The notes: a model not told the origin generated them from the letters alone. A DNA stretch of 64,000 nt from Hyphomicrobiales bacterium (GCA_900472485.1 UCII01000034.1:62001-126000), one strand, 5' to 3'. Numbered from the stretch's first letter, positions 36,656 through 46,077 are shown. Made by a program: numbers and translations.

Positions 36656-37492
36656 TTATCCCTGCAGCGGCGGCAGGCCGGGGCGGTCGAGGCCGCCCGG
36701 CGACAGGGTGAAGATCTCGCAGCCCGTCGCCGTGACGCCGACCGTATGTTCGTACTGGGCCGAAAGCGAGCGGTCGCGGGTGACGGCCGTCCAGCCGTCG
36801 CCGAGCACTTTCACATGCGGCTTGCCGAGATTGATCATCGGTTCGATGGTGAAGATCATGCCTTCACGCAGCTCCGGGCCGTCATTGATCCGGCCGTAAT
36901 GTAGGATGTTCGGCGAGTCGTGAAATAGGCTGCCGACGCCGTGGCCACAGAAGTCGCGAACGACCGAGCAGCGTTCGCCCTCGGCATAAGTCTGGATCGC
37001 TTCGCCGATAGCGCCGGTGCGGGCACCCGGACGAACGGCGGCAATGCCGCGCATCAGGGATTCGTAGGTGACTTCCAGCAGCCGCTCGGCCGAGCGCTTG
37101 ATTTCGCCGACCGGATACATGCGGCTCGAATCGCCATGCCAGCCATCGAGCACATAGGTCACGTCGATATTGACGATATCGCCTTCGCGCAGCGGCTTGT
37201 CGTTGGGAATGCCATGGCAGACGACGTGATTGATCGACGTACAGGAGGATTTCATGTAGCCGCGATAGTTCAGCGTCGCCGGATAGGCGCCGTGATCCAT
37301 GCCGAATTCGAAAACGAAGCGGTCGATGACGTCGGTGGGAACACCGGGCTTGACGATCGCGGCGAGTTCATCGAGGCAGCGGGCGGTCAGCTGGCATGCC
37401 TTGCGCATTCCTGCAAAGGCATCCTGCCCGTAAATGCGGATAGCGCCCGTATTCTTCGCCGGCGCCGTTGCCGCTTCGATGTAGTTCACCAT
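36656..37492 (-). CDS. map: Type I methionine aminopeptidase
   Basis: A 278-residue metalloenzyme that removes the initiator methionine from nascent proteins. Metal-ligand and substrate-binding segments are NHVVCHGIP, NIDVTYVLDGWHGDSSRM, CGHGVGSLFHD and IFTIEPMINLG, in the expected order. The N-terminus is about 15 residues longer than in E. coli. It lies in a tight minus-strand run, sfsA - map - radC, with gaps of two and three bases. Confidence 0.95.
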   Translation of the reverse strand: MVNYIEAATAPAKNTGAIRIYGQDAFAGMRKACQLTARCLDELAAIVKPGVPTDVIDRFVFEFGMDHGAYPATLNYRGYMKSSCTSINHVVCHGIPNDKPLREGDIVNIDVTYVLDGWHGDSSRMYPVGEIKRSAERLLEVTYESLMRGIAAVRPGARTGAIGEAIQTYAEGERCSVVRDFCGHGVGSLFHDSPNILHYGRINDGPELREGMIFTIEPMINLGKPHVKVLGDGWTAVTRDRSLSAQYEHTVGVTATGCEIFTLSPGGLDRPGLPPLQG

Positions 37493-37494
37493 GG

Positions 37495-38241
37495 TCAGCC
37501 TTCGGTAGAGATCTTAAACTGTTCTAATGCAGCTATGCCGGGTTCGTCTATCGGGATCAACCCGGCAGGCGCGATTTCCGTCGGCGAGACCCTGCATTTC
37601 AGCGCATAGACTTCGACGCCACGCGCCAAAGCACGGTCAAACGCCCGGGCGTAGACCGGATCGAGATCGCCACAGATCCGGAAGCGATCGCAATCATTGC
37701 GCTGAATCACGAACAACATGACGGCGCGGAAACCAGCCTCGGCCATATCGCCGAGTTCTTCCAGATGCTTGGCGCCGCGTGCCGTCGCCGTATCGGGGAA
37801 CTCTGCAAGACCCGGCTGCCGCATGAAATGGACGTTTTTCACCTCGACATAGGTGGTTGTCCGCAAAGGGTCGGTCAAGAGTAGGTCTATGCGGGAGTTG
37901 CGGCCGTAGTTCTGCTCGCGCCTGACTGTCGTGTACTTGCCGAGATCGGAGACTTGCCCAAGCGCGATCGCTTCCGCCGCGATGCGGTTTGGCATGGCGG
38001 TATTGACGCCGACCGTAGTGTCGTCGGCTTCGATCAGCTCGAAGACATGACGGTATTTTCGCTTCGCGCCCTCGTGTTCGGAAAGCCAGATGCGCGAACC
38101 GGGTGTTGTCAGTCCAAGCATTGATCCGGTATTGGGGCAGGAGCCGGTGATGAAGGTGCCGTCCTCCAGCTCGGCATCGAAGAGGAAGCGCTTGTAGCGC
38201 GAAATCAGGCGGGCAGGGATGAGAAGCGAAGGAAATTGCAT
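37495..38241 (-). CDS. sfsA: SfsA family DNA-binding/sugar fermentation stimulation protein
   Basis: A 248-residue SfsA homologue. Typical segments are the N-terminal LIPARLISRYKRFLFDAELEDG, CPNTGSMLGL, SRIDLLLTDP and YVEVKNVHF. SfsA is a nuclease-fold protein that in E. coli affects maltose gene expression; the function here is not known. It is first in the sfsA-map-radC operon and starts 12 bases after the phaC stop, so phaC may read into it. Confidence 0.92.
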   Translation of the reverse strand: MQFPSLLIPARLISRYKRFLFDAELEDGTFITGSCPNTGSMLGLTTPGSRIWLSEHEGAKRKYRHVFELIEADDTTVGVNTAMPNRIAAEAIALGQVSDLGKYTTVRREQNYGRNSRIDLLLTDPLRTTTYVEVKNVHFMRQPGLAEFPDTATARGAKHLEELGDMAEAGFRAVMLFVIQRNDCDRFRICGDLDPVYARAFDRALARGVEVYALKCRVSPTEIAPAGLIPIDEPGIAALEQFKISTEG

Positions 38242-38252
38242 AATAGGGTGAC

Positions 38253-40100
38253 TTATGCCCGTTCCATGACGAAGCTGCCGGGTGCCTCCTCAAGCGCATT
38301 GAGGGCCTTGCCGCCTGGTTGGCGCGCTGCCGCCATGCGATGGTCTTGCGCGAGGATCCAGGCATGCCAATGCGGCCACCAGGAGCCAGGCGTCTCCTTT
38401 GCCCCGGCGAGCCATTCCTCATAGTCGCCGCCGGTCGGGCCTCCCGTCCAGAACTGGTATTTATGCTTGTCGGGCGGATTGACGACGCCGGCAATGTGAC
38501 CGGAGCCGGTCACCACAAACTCCACCGGACCACCGAAATACTGGCTGCCGACGAAGACGGATTTGGCCGGCGCGATATGATCCTCGCGCGTTGCCAGATT
38601 GTAGACCGGGATGCGCACGTCCTTCAGCGACAGCGTCTTGCCGTCGAGCACCATTTTGCCCTGGCTCAATGCATTGTTGAGGTAGCAGTTGCGCAGGTAG
38701 AACGAATGGTTGGCAGCCGCCATGCGCGTGGAATCGGCATTCCAGAACAGGAGGTCGAAGGGTAGGGGTTCCTGTCCCTTCAGATAGTTATTGACGAAAT
38801 AGGGCCAGATCAGTTCGGAGGCGCGCAGCATATTGAAGGCCGTCGCCATCTTCGAGCCTTCGAGATAGCCGAGCACATTCATCTGCTCTTCGAGTGCCGC
38901 AATCTGCTCTTCATCGACGAAAACCTTCAGATCGCCGGCGAAGGTGAAATCGACCTGCGTCGTCAGGAAGGTAACTGTGCGGATGCGTTTGTTCTTTTCC
39001 TTGGCGTGGAGGGCAAGCGTGGCCGCGAGCAGCGTGCCGCCGACGCAATATCCGACAGCATTCACCTCTTGCTCGCCCGTTGCCTTTTCGACCGCCTCAA
39101 GGGCGAAATCGATGCCCTCGCGGGCATAGGAGGTCCAGTCCTTCGCCGCATGACGATGGTCGGGGTTCACCCAGGAAATGACGAAGACTGTGTGACCCTG
39201 CTCGACACACCATTTGATGAAGGATTTCTGCGGGTTGAGATCCAGAATGTAGAATTTGTTGATCCAGGGCGGGCAGATCAGCAACGGCCGCTTCAACACC
39301 TTGTCCGTCGCCGGCTCATATTGGATCACCTGGCAGACATCGCTTTGCGCGATCACCTTGCCTGGCGTCAGCGCCATGTCGCGGCCGACGGCGAATTTCG
39401 TCATGTCGGTTTGACGCAGGCGCAACTCGCCATGGCCAAGGCTGATATCCTCCGCCAGCATCTTCATGCCGCGCACGAGATTCTCGGCATTGGAGGCGAT
39501 GGTCTCGCGATAGACCTGCGGATTCGTCGCGACAAAATTGGTTGGCGAAAAGGCGGCGGTGATCTGCTTCGTGTAGAACGCCGCCTTGTGGCGTGTATGC
39601 TCGTCCAGCCCTTCCGCTTCGCCAACCAGCTTTTCCGCCCAGTTCGACGTCAGAAGATAGGTCTGCTTCAGGAAGTCGAAGAAGGGGTTCTTATGCCAGT
39701 CTTCATCGGCAAAGCGCCTGTCCTTCACCGGTTCGGCTTCGATCTCGGCGGACGAATCGCCGCTGAGACGCTGCATGGTTTTTGTCCACAGGCCGAAATA
39801 GCCCGATAGAAGATGCGTTTGCGCTTCCAGCGTCCTACGCGGGTCGGAAAGCCAGTATTCGCCGACCTTGGAGAGCGTCTTGACCATGTCGGTGAAGGGA
39901 TCGGCAACCGTGTCGACCTTCTCGCCGCGTTCACGCGGCGCAAGCCAGGCCGAGGCTGCCTTGCCGAGATTTTCCAGCGCACGGGCAAAGTTGACGGCCA
40001 TCGCTTCGGGATCCCTGACGATGTAAGGCTCGACTGACTTTGGATCAAAGCCGGGGAAGCCGCTATTGCCTTCATTCTTGTCCCGCTTGCTGTCGGTCAC
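38253..40100 (-). CDS. phaC: Class I poly(3-hydroxybutyrate) polymerase
   Basis: The PHB synthase, 615 residues, which polymerises 3-hydroxybutyryl-CoA on the surface of storage granules. The lipase-like box is GYCVGGT with the catalytic Cys around residue 350, and the downstream Asp (REDHIAPAKS) and His (SGHIAGVVNPP) complete the triad. The start is GTG at 40100 with GGGAGGA upstream. The matching phasin is 22 kb away at 62205; no phaAB is in the window. It is divergent from a small lipoprotein gene. Confidence 0.95.
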   Translation of the reverse strand: MTDSKRDKNEGNSGFPGFDPKSVEPYIVRDPEAMAVNFARALENLGKAASAWLAPRERGEKVDTVADPFTDMVKTLSKVGEYWLSDPRRTLEAQTHLLSGYFGLWTKTMQRLSGDSSAEIEAEPVKDRRFADEDWHKNPFFDFLKQTYLLTSNWAEKLVGEAEGLDEHTRHKAAFYTKQITAAFSPTNFVATNPQVYRETIASNAENLVRGMKMLAEDISLGHGELRLRQTDMTKFAVGRDMALTPGKVIAQSDVCQVIQYEPATDKVLKRPLLICPPWINKFYILDLNPQKSFIKWCVEQGHTVFVISWVNPDHRHAAKDWTSYAREGIDFALEAVEKATGEQEVNAVGYCVGGTLLAATLALHAKEKNKRIRTVTFLTTQVDFTFAGDLKVFVDEEQIAALEEQMNVLGYLEGSKMATAFNMLRASELIWPYFVNNYLKGQEPLPFDLLFWNADSTRMAAANHSFYLRNCYLNNALSQGKMVLDGKTLSLKDVRIPVYNLATREDHIAPAKSVFVGSQYFGGPVEFVVTGSGHIAGVVNPPDKHKYQFWTGGPTGGDYEEWLAGAKETPGSWWPHWHAWILAQDHRMAAARQPGGKALNALEEAPGSFVMERA

Positions 40101-40205
40101 GCATCATCCTCCCGGCGGCAGCTCGTGTCTTGTTTTCCATTTGTACATCTTGCGGGAAAAGGAATACAAGTCGAATGAAACGCAACCCTGCTCTTGCTTT
40201 GCTGC

Positions 40206-40227
40206 TGCGACAAATTTAACAGTCGCA
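40206..40227. promoter_or_regulatory. Inverted repeat between phaC and the lipoprotein gene
   Basis: TGCGAC and GTCGCA flank a 10-base AT-rich spacer in the divergent promoter region. The half-sites resemble those in the TGC-N3-GCA sites upstream of the phasin gene, but the spacing differs. A regulatory role is inferred only. Confidence 0.35.
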
Positions 40228-40260
40228 ACCCACAGCAAGGAATAGCGCAGGAAGACAATT

Positions 40261-40713
40261 ATGGGCGGCGGCATGGTGGCAAGACTGAACCGGTATTCCG
40301 TACTCTGCGGTGCAATGTGCGGAATTCTCGCATTGACGCTCGCGGGCTGCTCGACGCCCGAGGAAAAGGCGGCCTTCGCCAAGCGCAAGCAGCCGCCTCA
40401 GGCTGTCATCGTAAAACCCGCCAAGGGCACGCCGGTGGTGGAAACCAGCACGCAGCAATATTACAAGGACGGCTATCCTTCCTTCAACGCGCCGCCGACC
40501 GCGGCAAACGTCCAGATCAACGATCAGCAGGCCGGCGATCTGGCTAAGCAGCTGACGGCACTTGGATCGCAGCGCAAGGCTGGCGCGATTTCTGAGGCCG
40601 AGTACCAGAAGCGCGTCGCCGAGATGCGCAAGCTCGCAGCCGAACATGGCCAGGATACGCTGCAGGAAATTCAGAAAGAGGGCAGCGCACAGCCGGCCCC
40701 GACGCAGAATTAA
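40261..40713 (+). CDS. Small lipoprotein of unknown function
   Basis: A 150-residue protein with a lipoprotein signal ending in LTLAGC at about residue 30. The mature part is polar with a helical C-terminal half (SEAEYQKRVAEMRKLAAEHGQ) resembling a SHOCT-like short helix. The function is unknown. The ATG at 40261 and one at 40273 are both possible; the second gives a tidier signal peptide. It is divergent from phaC and stands alone. Confidence 0.75.
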   Translation: MGGGMVARLNRYSVLCGAMCGILALTLAGCSTPEEKAAFAKRKQPPQAVIVKPAKGTPVVETSTQQYYKDGYPSFNAPPTAANVQINDQQAGDLAKQLTALGSQRKAGAISEAEYQKRVAEMRKLAAEHGQDTLQEIQKEGSAQPAPTQN

Positions 40714-40935
40714 CCTTGCGTTTCAGGCGATTTGGACGCAAAGCGTTCGGATAGGCCGAATTTGGATGTATCTGGCCGGCGGATTGCACTTTGCGTGCAT
40801 AGCCGCCCAAGATTCACCTTATCTTTCGAGATAGCATGAATACGGCGCCGCGAGTCCCAAGTTCGTATCGTGGCTGGCCGGGAGATCAACGAACTTCAGC
40901 GCGGTTTTGAGGGCCGCTGTCCCATGGGGAAAGAA

Positions 40936-42156
40936 ATGGAAGAGTTTCATAAAGTCCGGCGTTTGCCGCCCTACGTTTTCGAACAGGTCAACCGTTTGAA
41001 AGCGAGCGCGCGAGCGGGCGGGGCGGACATTATCGACCTCGGCATGGGCAATCCAGATCTTCCGACCCCCAAGGCGATCGTCGACAAGCTGTGCGAAGTG
41101 GTCCAGGATCCGCGCACGCATCGCTATTCCTCCTCCAAGGGTATTCCAGGCCTGCGTCGTGCCCAGGCCGCCTATTATGCGCGTCGATTCGGCGTGAAGC
41201 TCAATCCCGATACGCAGGTAGTCGCCACCCTCGGCTCCAAGGAAGGCTTCGCCAATATGGCGCAGGCGATCACGGCGCCAGGCGACGTCATTCTCTGCCC
41301 GAACCCGACCTATCCGATCCATGCTTTCGGCTTCCTGATGGCCGGCGGCGTGATCCGTTCGATCCCGGTCGAGCCGGATGACAGCTTCTTCCCGCCGCTG
41401 GAACGGGCTGTGCGCCACTCGATTCCGAAGCCGCTCGCGCTCATCCTGAACTATCCGTCGAACCCGACAGCCTATGTGGCGACGCTCGATTTCTACAAGG
41501 AAGTCGTCGCCTTCGCCAAGAAGCACGACATCATTGTGCTTTCGGATCTGGCTTATTCGGAGATCTACTTCGACGACGCGCCGCCGCCGTCCGTGCTGGA
41601 GGTTCCGGGCGCCATCGACGTGACGGTCGAATTCACCTCGATGTCGAAGACCTTCTCCATGCCCGGCTGGCGCATGGGTTTCGCAGTCGGCAACGAGCGG
41701 CTGATTGCGGCGCTGACGCGCGTGAAGTCCTACCTCGATTACGGCGCCTTCACGCCGATCCAGGTGGCGGCGACCCACGCGCTGAACGGCGACGGCTCCG
41801 ACATCGCCGAAGTGCGCAACATCTACAAGCGGCGCCGCGACGTTCTGGTCGACAGCTTCGGCAAGGCCGGCTTCGACGTGCCGCCGCCGGCCGCGACGAT
41901 GTTCGCCTGGGCGAAGATCCCCGAAAAGTTCCGTCATCTCGGTTCGCTGGAGTTTTCAAAGCTGCTGGTCGAGAAGGCCGACATTGCGGTCGCTCCGGGC
42001 ATCGGCTTCGGCGAGCAGGGCGACGATTATGTCCGCATCGCGCTTGTTGAAAACGAGCATCGCATCCGTCAGGCGGCGCGCAACCTGAAGCGCTTCCTCT
42101 CCTCCGCGGACGAGACGATGCATAATGTCATTTCGCTGAACGCTCACCGTTCATAA
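40936..42156 (+). CDS. Class I/II PLP aminotransferase, AlaC/LL-DAP-aminotransferase-like
   Basis: A 406-residue fold-type I aminotransferase. The PLP lysine lies in SMSKTFSMPGWRMGF (about residue 239), with SKEGFANM near the phosphate site and NYPSNPTA before it. Such rhizobial proteins are often annotated as LL-diaminopimelate aminotransferase, but AlaC-type alanine-glutamate transamination fits equally well; the sequence does not decide. The ATG at 40936 has GGGAAAG five bases upstream; longer in-frame starts exist at 40924 and 40870. hom follows 56 bases later, past a hairpin, suggesting an amino-acid operon. Confidence 0.85.
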   Translation: MEEFHKVRRLPPYVFEQVNRLKASARAGGADIIDLGMGNPDLPTPKAIVDKLCEVVQDPRTHRYSSSKGIPGLRRAQAAYYARRFGVKLNPDTQVVATLGSKEGFANMAQAITAPGDVILCPNPTYPIHAFGFLMAGGVIRSIPVEPDDSFFPPLERAVRHSIPKPLALILNYPSNPTAYVATLDFYKEVVAFAKKHDIIVLSDLAYSEIYFDDAPPPSVLEVPGAIDVTVEFTSMSKTFSMPGWRMGFAVGNERLIAALTRVKSYLDYGAFTPIQVAATHALNGDGSDIAEVRNIYKRRRDVLVDSFGKAGFDVPPPAATMFAWAKIPEKFRHLGSLEFSKLLVEKADIAVAPGIGFGEQGDDYVRIALVENEHRIRQAARNLKRFLSSADETMHNVISLNAHRS

Positions 42157-42163
42157 TATCGTG

Positions 42164-42187
42164 CGGCAGCCGTTTCCGCGGCTGCCG
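42164..42187 (+). other. Hairpin between the aminotransferase gene and hom
   Basis: CGGCAGCCG and CGGCTGCCG flank a 6-nt loop. There is no T run after it. It may stabilise the upstream mRNA or act as a weak terminator. Confidence 0.5.
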
Positions 42188-42212
42188 TCCCCATACTGAT
42201 CAGGAATTTTCC

Positions 42213-43532
42213 ATGGCAGATGCCCTCAAAATCGGCATTGCGGGCTTGGGCACCGTTGGTGCCTCGCTCGTCCGCATCATCCAGAGCCGCGCTAACGAGC
42301 TTGCCGTTACCTGCGGTCGTCCCGTCAAGATCGTCGCCGTCACAGCGCGCGATCGCACGCGGGATCGCGGCATCGATCTAACGGGCATCGAATGGTTCGG
42401 GGGGCCGGTCGATCTTGCGCAGAAGGCCGATATCGACGTCTTCGTCGAGCTGATTGGCGGCTCCGAGGGTGCTGCTAACGCTGCCGTGCGTGCAGCGCTT
42501 GCACGCGGCCTACATGTCGTCACAGCCAACAAGGCGCTGCTTGCCTATCACGGTGTCGAGCTTGCGCAGATCGCCGAAGAAAAGGGCGCGCTGCTGAATT
42601 TCGAAGCGGCCGTTGCCGGTGGCATTCCGGTCATCAAGGCCCTGCGCGAATCCCTGACCGGCAATACGATTTCCCGCGTCTATGGCATCATGAACGGCAC
42701 CTGCAACTACATCCTGACCCGGATGGAGAAGGAAGGCCTGTCCTTCGCCGATTGCCTCAAGGAAGCCCAGCGCCTCGGCTATGCCGAAGCCGATCCGGCT
42801 TTCGACATCGAGGGTAACGACACGGCGCATAAGCTCGCCATCCTGACGACGCTTGCCTTCGGCAATCGCATCGCGGCCGACGACATCTATCTCGAAGGGA
42901 TCACCAACGTCTCCATCGAGGATATCCGCGCTGCTGCCGATCTCGGCTACCGTATCAAGCTGCTCGGTGTTGCCCAACGCACCGAAAGCGGCATCGAGCA
43001 GCGCGTGCATCCGACCATGGTGCCGCTCGATTCGGTCATCGCCCAGGTCGATGGCGTCACCAATGCCGTGGCGATCGAATCCGATATCCTCGGCGAATTG
43101 CTGATGGTCGGCCCCGGCGCCGGCGGCAACGCGACGGCCTCCTCCGTCCTCGGCGACATCGCTGATATCGCCAAGAGCCGGCCGGGCGAACAGCGCGTAC
43201 CGGTGCTCGGCCATCCGGCCAAGGCGCTCGAGCCCTACCGCAAGGCGCAGATGCAGAGCCATGAAGGCGGCTATTTCATCCGCCTGACCGTGCTCGACCG
43301 TACCGGCGTCTTTGCAAGTGTCGCGACCCGCATGGCGGAAAACCATATTTCACTCGAATCGATCGTGCAGCGCTCCAAGCAGCATCTGGCACCATCCGAT
43401 CACCAGACGATCATCCTCGTCACCCACGCGACGACGGAGGATTCGGTGCGCAAGGCGGTTGCGGCAATCAAGAACGAAGGCTATCTCGTCGGCGAGCCGC
43501 AGGTCATCCGTATCGAGCGGCCGAAAGAATAG
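42213..43532 (+). CDS. hom: Homoserine dehydrogenase
   Basis: A 439-residue enzyme that reduces aspartate semialdehyde to homoserine, on the way to Met and Thr. The NAD(P) site is GIAGLGTVGASLVR, the catalytic core shows VTANKALLA, GIMNGTCNYILTRME and GYAEADPAFDIEGNDTAHK, and the C-terminal 90 residues form an ACT regulatory domain (RLTVLDRTGVFASVATRMAE). The length and domain order are standard. recJ follows after 54 bases. Confidence 0.96.
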   Translation: MADALKIGIAGLGTVGASLVRIIQSRANELAVTCGRPVKIVAVTARDRTRDRGIDLTGIEWFGGPVDLAQKADIDVFVELIGGSEGAANAAVRAALARGLHVVTANKALLAYHGVELAQIAEEKGALLNFEAAVAGGIPVIKALRESLTGNTISRVYGIMNGTCNYILTRMEKEGLSFADCLKEAQRLGYAEADPAFDIEGNDTAHKLAILTTLAFGNRIAADDIYLEGITNVSIEDIRAAADLGYRIKLLGVAQRTESGIEQRVHPTMVPLDSVIAQVDGVTNAVAIESDILGELLMVGPGAGGNATASSVLGDIADIAKSRPGEQRVPVLGHPAKALEPYRKAQMQSHEGGYFIRLTVLDRTGVFASVATRMAENHISLESIVQRSKQHLAPSDHQTIILVTHATTEDSVRKAVAAIKNEGYLVGEPQVIRIERPKE

Positions 43533-43586
43533 TCTCAGTAGCGGCGGCGTACCTCAAAGGGACGCCGCTCTCAAATTCCGGGAGAG

Positions 43587-45392
43587 ATGGTGGAGCAACC
43601 GGTCGATCCAGTTCAGCGGGCATTTCTGGGTGTCGAGCGCTCGGTATCAGGCAATCGCTGGGTATCCAGGCTCGATCAGGCTGGCCAGAACAGGGCGCTT
43701 GCCATTGCGCAGACACATGGCCTGCCGGAGCTGATCGCCCGCGTGCTTGCCGGCCGCGGCGTCGGCCTCGACGAAGCCATGGCCTTCCTTGATCCGACCA
43801 TCCGCGGCCTAATGCCGGACCCGCATCTGCTGACCGATTGCGAAAAGGCTGCACGACGGCTGCTGCACGCGATCGGGAAGGGCGAGACAATCGCGATCTT
43901 CGGCGATTACGATGTCGACGGCGCTGCGTCCTCGGCGCTCATCTATCGCTTCCTGAGCCATTTCGGCGTCCCGGCCAGCATCTACATTCCCGATCGCATC
44001 TTCGAAGGCTACGGCCCCAATCCCACTGCCATCGGCCAGCTCATCGACAATGGCGCCACACTGATTGTCACGGTCGATTGCGGCTCCACCAGCTTCGAAT
44101 CGCTTGAGGTGGCGAAGGCGCGCGGTATCGATGTCGTCGTCATCGATCACCATCAGGTGGCGCATGAGCTGCCGCCTTGCCATGCCCTGGTCAATCCGAA
44201 CCGCGAGGATGATCTTTCGGGGCAGGGGCATCTCTGTGCCGCCGGCGTGGTCTTCATGGTTCTCGTCGCGGCCCTGCGGCTGTTGCGGGAGGCGGGCGAT
44301 TCCCGCGTGCGATCGATCGACCTGCTTGCCTGGCTCGATATCGTCGCGCTCGCGACCGTCTGCGATGTCGTGCCGTTGAAGGGTTTGAACCGCGCCTATG
44401 TCGTCAAAGGACTGATCGCCGCCCGCCATCAAGGCAATCTTGGGCTTGCAGCGCTGTTTCGCAGGGCCGGTCTCAACGGCCCCGTCTCGCCCTACCATTT
44501 CGGCTTCCTCATCGGTCCGCGCATCAATGCTGGCGGCCGCATTGGCGATGCAGCGCTCGGCGCGCGCCTGCTGACGCTGGACGACGGCGGCGAAGCGGAA
44601 ACCATCGCCGCGAAGCTCGATGAGCTCAATCGCGAGAGACAGGCCATGGAGGCCGCCATGCTGCAGGAGGCCGAGGCAGAGGCCTTGGCGGAGTACGGCA
44701 ATGGCGACGGCGCCTCCGTCATCATCACGGCGCGCGAGAACTGGCATCCGGGAATCGTAGGCCTAATTGCCTCACGTCTCAAGGATAAGCTCCGCCGGCC
44801 GGCCTTTGCCATTGCCTTCGATTCATCGGGCAAGGGCACCGGCTCGGGCCGCTCTATCAACGGCTTCGACATGGGCCGCATGGTGCGCGCAGCCGTCGAT
44901 GCCGGTCTGCTGGTCAAGGGCGGCGGCCATGCTATGGCTGCCGGTCTGACGGTGGAGCGAAGCAATCTCGGAAAGCTGCGCGCCTTCTTCATGGAGAAGG
45001 CGGAGAAACAGGTGGCCGGCCTGGTTGCCAACGAAACGTTGAAGATCGACGGCGCGCTCGGCGCAAGCGGCGCGACCGTGGAGCTGATCGACAGGCTTGA
45101 GACCGCCGGCCCTTATGGTTCGGGCCATCCACAGCCCGTCTTCGCGCTTCCGAGCCACCGCCTGCGCGATTCTCGCCTCGTCGGCCAGTCGCATATCAAG
45201 ATTACGCTGGAGGCGCAGGACGGTGGCCGGGTGGATGGCATCGCCTTCCGCGCGGCCGAGACGCCCTTGGGCGATCTGCTGATGTCGTCGCGCGGTGCAC
45301 AGATCCATGTCGCCGGCACGCTCGGCGCCGATCACTGGCAGGGAAGTCGCCGCGTGCAGCTGCGCGTCACTGATGCGGCGAAAGCTCCGTAA
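43587..45392 (+). CDS. recJ: Single-stranded-DNA-specific exonuclease RecJ
   Basis: A 601-residue DHH-family 5'-3' exonuclease used in recombination and mismatch repair. Motif I is FGDYDVDGAASSAL, motif III is VIDHHQVAHELP, and the DHHA1 region includes GPRINAGGRIGDA and KGGGHAMAAGLTV. An OB-fold region lies near the C-terminus. The start is ATG at 43587. In other rhizobia I recall glpX between hom and recJ; it is not present here, but I did not verify that order. Confidence 0.94.
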   Translation: MVEQPVDPVQRAFLGVERSVSGNRWVSRLDQAGQNRALAIAQTHGLPELIARVLAGRGVGLDEAMAFLDPTIRGLMPDPHLLTDCEKAARRLLHAIGKGETIAIFGDYDVDGAASSALIYRFLSHFGVPASIYIPDRIFEGYGPNPTAIGQLIDNGATLIVTVDCGSTSFESLEVAKARGIDVVVIDHHQVAHELPPCHALVNPNREDDLSGQGHLCAAGVVFMVLVAALRLLREAGDSRVRSIDLLAWLDIVALATVCDVVPLKGLNRAYVVKGLIAARHQGNLGLAALFRRAGLNGPVSPYHFGFLIGPRINAGGRIGDAALGARLLTLDDGGEAETIAAKLDELNRERQAMEAAMLQEAEAEALAEYGNGDGASVIITARENWHPGIVGLIASRLKDKLRRPAFAIAFDSSGKGTGSGRSINGFDMGRMVRAAVDAGLLVKGGGHAMAAGLTVERSNLGKLRAFFMEKAEKQVAGLVANETLKIDGALGASGATVELIDRLETAGPYGSGHPQPVFALPSHRLRDSRLVGQSHIKITLEAQDGGRVDGIAFRAAETPLGDLLMSSRGAQIHVAGTLGADHWQGSRRVQLRVTDAAKAP

Positions 45393-45467
45393 CGAAACGA
45401 CGTCCGATATCGCATGAGCACAAAGGCGCTTTGCGAAGCAAAATCATCAATTTAAAAGGAGAAACAG

Positions 45468-45542
45468 TGGCACGCCCTAGGGGAGTCGAACCCCTCTTTA
45501 CAGAATGAAAATCTGTCGTCCTAACCGATAGACGAAGGGCGC
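45468..45542 (-). tRNA. tRNA-Glu(UUC), copy 1
   Basis: On the minus strand, GCGCCCT pairs with AGGGCGT (a G-U closing pair), then G and encoded CCA. The anticodon arm ACAGA-TTTTCAT-TCTGT gives TTC. Length 75 including CCA. A clear promoter precedes it at 45557-45585. Confidence 0.95.
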
Positions 45543-45556
45543 GTGCTGTGGCGCCC

Positions 45557-45585
45557 TTATAGTCAGCACCTTTCATTCCCGCAAG
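45557..45585 (-). promoter_or_regulatory. Promoter of tRNA-Glu copy 1
   Basis: CTTGCG and CTATAA, read on the minus strand, are separated by 17 bases. The same pattern precedes all three tRNA-Glu genes at almost the same distance. Confidence 0.75.
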
Positions 45586-45670
45586 CGGAAAAACGAGAAA
45601 AATCGCAGAAAAATCTATGACTAGGCGATGATTTTTCGAGGTGCTTGTGGAAAACGTTGAGCCGCGCGGT

Positions 45671-45745
45671 TGGTACGCCCTAGGGGAGTCGAACCCCTCT
45701 TTACAGAATGAGAATCTGTCGTCCTAACCGATAGACGAAGGGCGC
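45671..45745 (-). tRNA. tRNA-Glu(CUC)
   Basis: Nearly identical to its two neighbours but with loop TTCTCAT, giving anticodon CTC, and with A instead of G as discriminator. Encoded CCA. It probably arose from a UUC copy by one anticodon change. Confidence 0.95.
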
Positions 45746-45759
45746 ATGCTGCACGGCCT

Positions 45760-45788
45760 AGATAGGAATAGCCTATTGCGTCCGCAAG
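45760..45788 (-). promoter_or_regulatory. Promoter of tRNA-Glu(CUC)
   Basis: CTTGCG, 17 bases, then CTATCT, on the minus strand. The -10 differs from the other two copies by one or two bases. Confidence 0.65.
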
Positions 45789-45828
45789 CGGTAGCTTAAA
45801 TGAATCGACTATGGGAGAAGAACAACAG

Positions 45829-45903
45829 TGGCACGCCCTAGGGGAGTCGAACCCCTCTTTACAGAATGAAAATCTGTCGTCCTAACCGATAGACGAAGGG
45901 CGC
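45829..45903 (-). tRNA. tRNA-Glu(UUC), copy 2
   Basis: The tRNA body is identical to copy 1 (anticodon TTC, encoded CCA). Its own promoter lies at 45926-45954. Confidence 0.95.
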
Positions 45904-45925
45904 GTTCAGCTGTTGTGTGGCGCGC

Positions 45926-45954
45926 TTATAGCGGGGTGATTTCATTCCCGCAAG
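45926..45954 (-). promoter_or_regulatory. Promoter of tRNA-Glu copy 2
   Basis: CTTGCG, 17 bases, then CTATAA, on the minus strand. The first eight spacer bases (GGAATGAA) match those of copy 1, evidence that the promoter was duplicated together with the gene. Confidence 0.75.
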
Positions 45955-46077
45955 CGGCAAATTTGCTTTTTTGTGGAAAAAAATGACAGATGGGTGAAAC
46001 TATCCTTGGTGCTGAATAAGTGAGCCTTAACAGGCCCTTGCCGGCGACATCGAAGATTCCTTGGAAACGCGGGTCTT

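Noticed and set aside
45468..45903. Repeat array of 75-bp units
   Set aside because: The units are three complete tRNA-Glu genes with folded cloverleafs and promoters, not CRISPR repeats.
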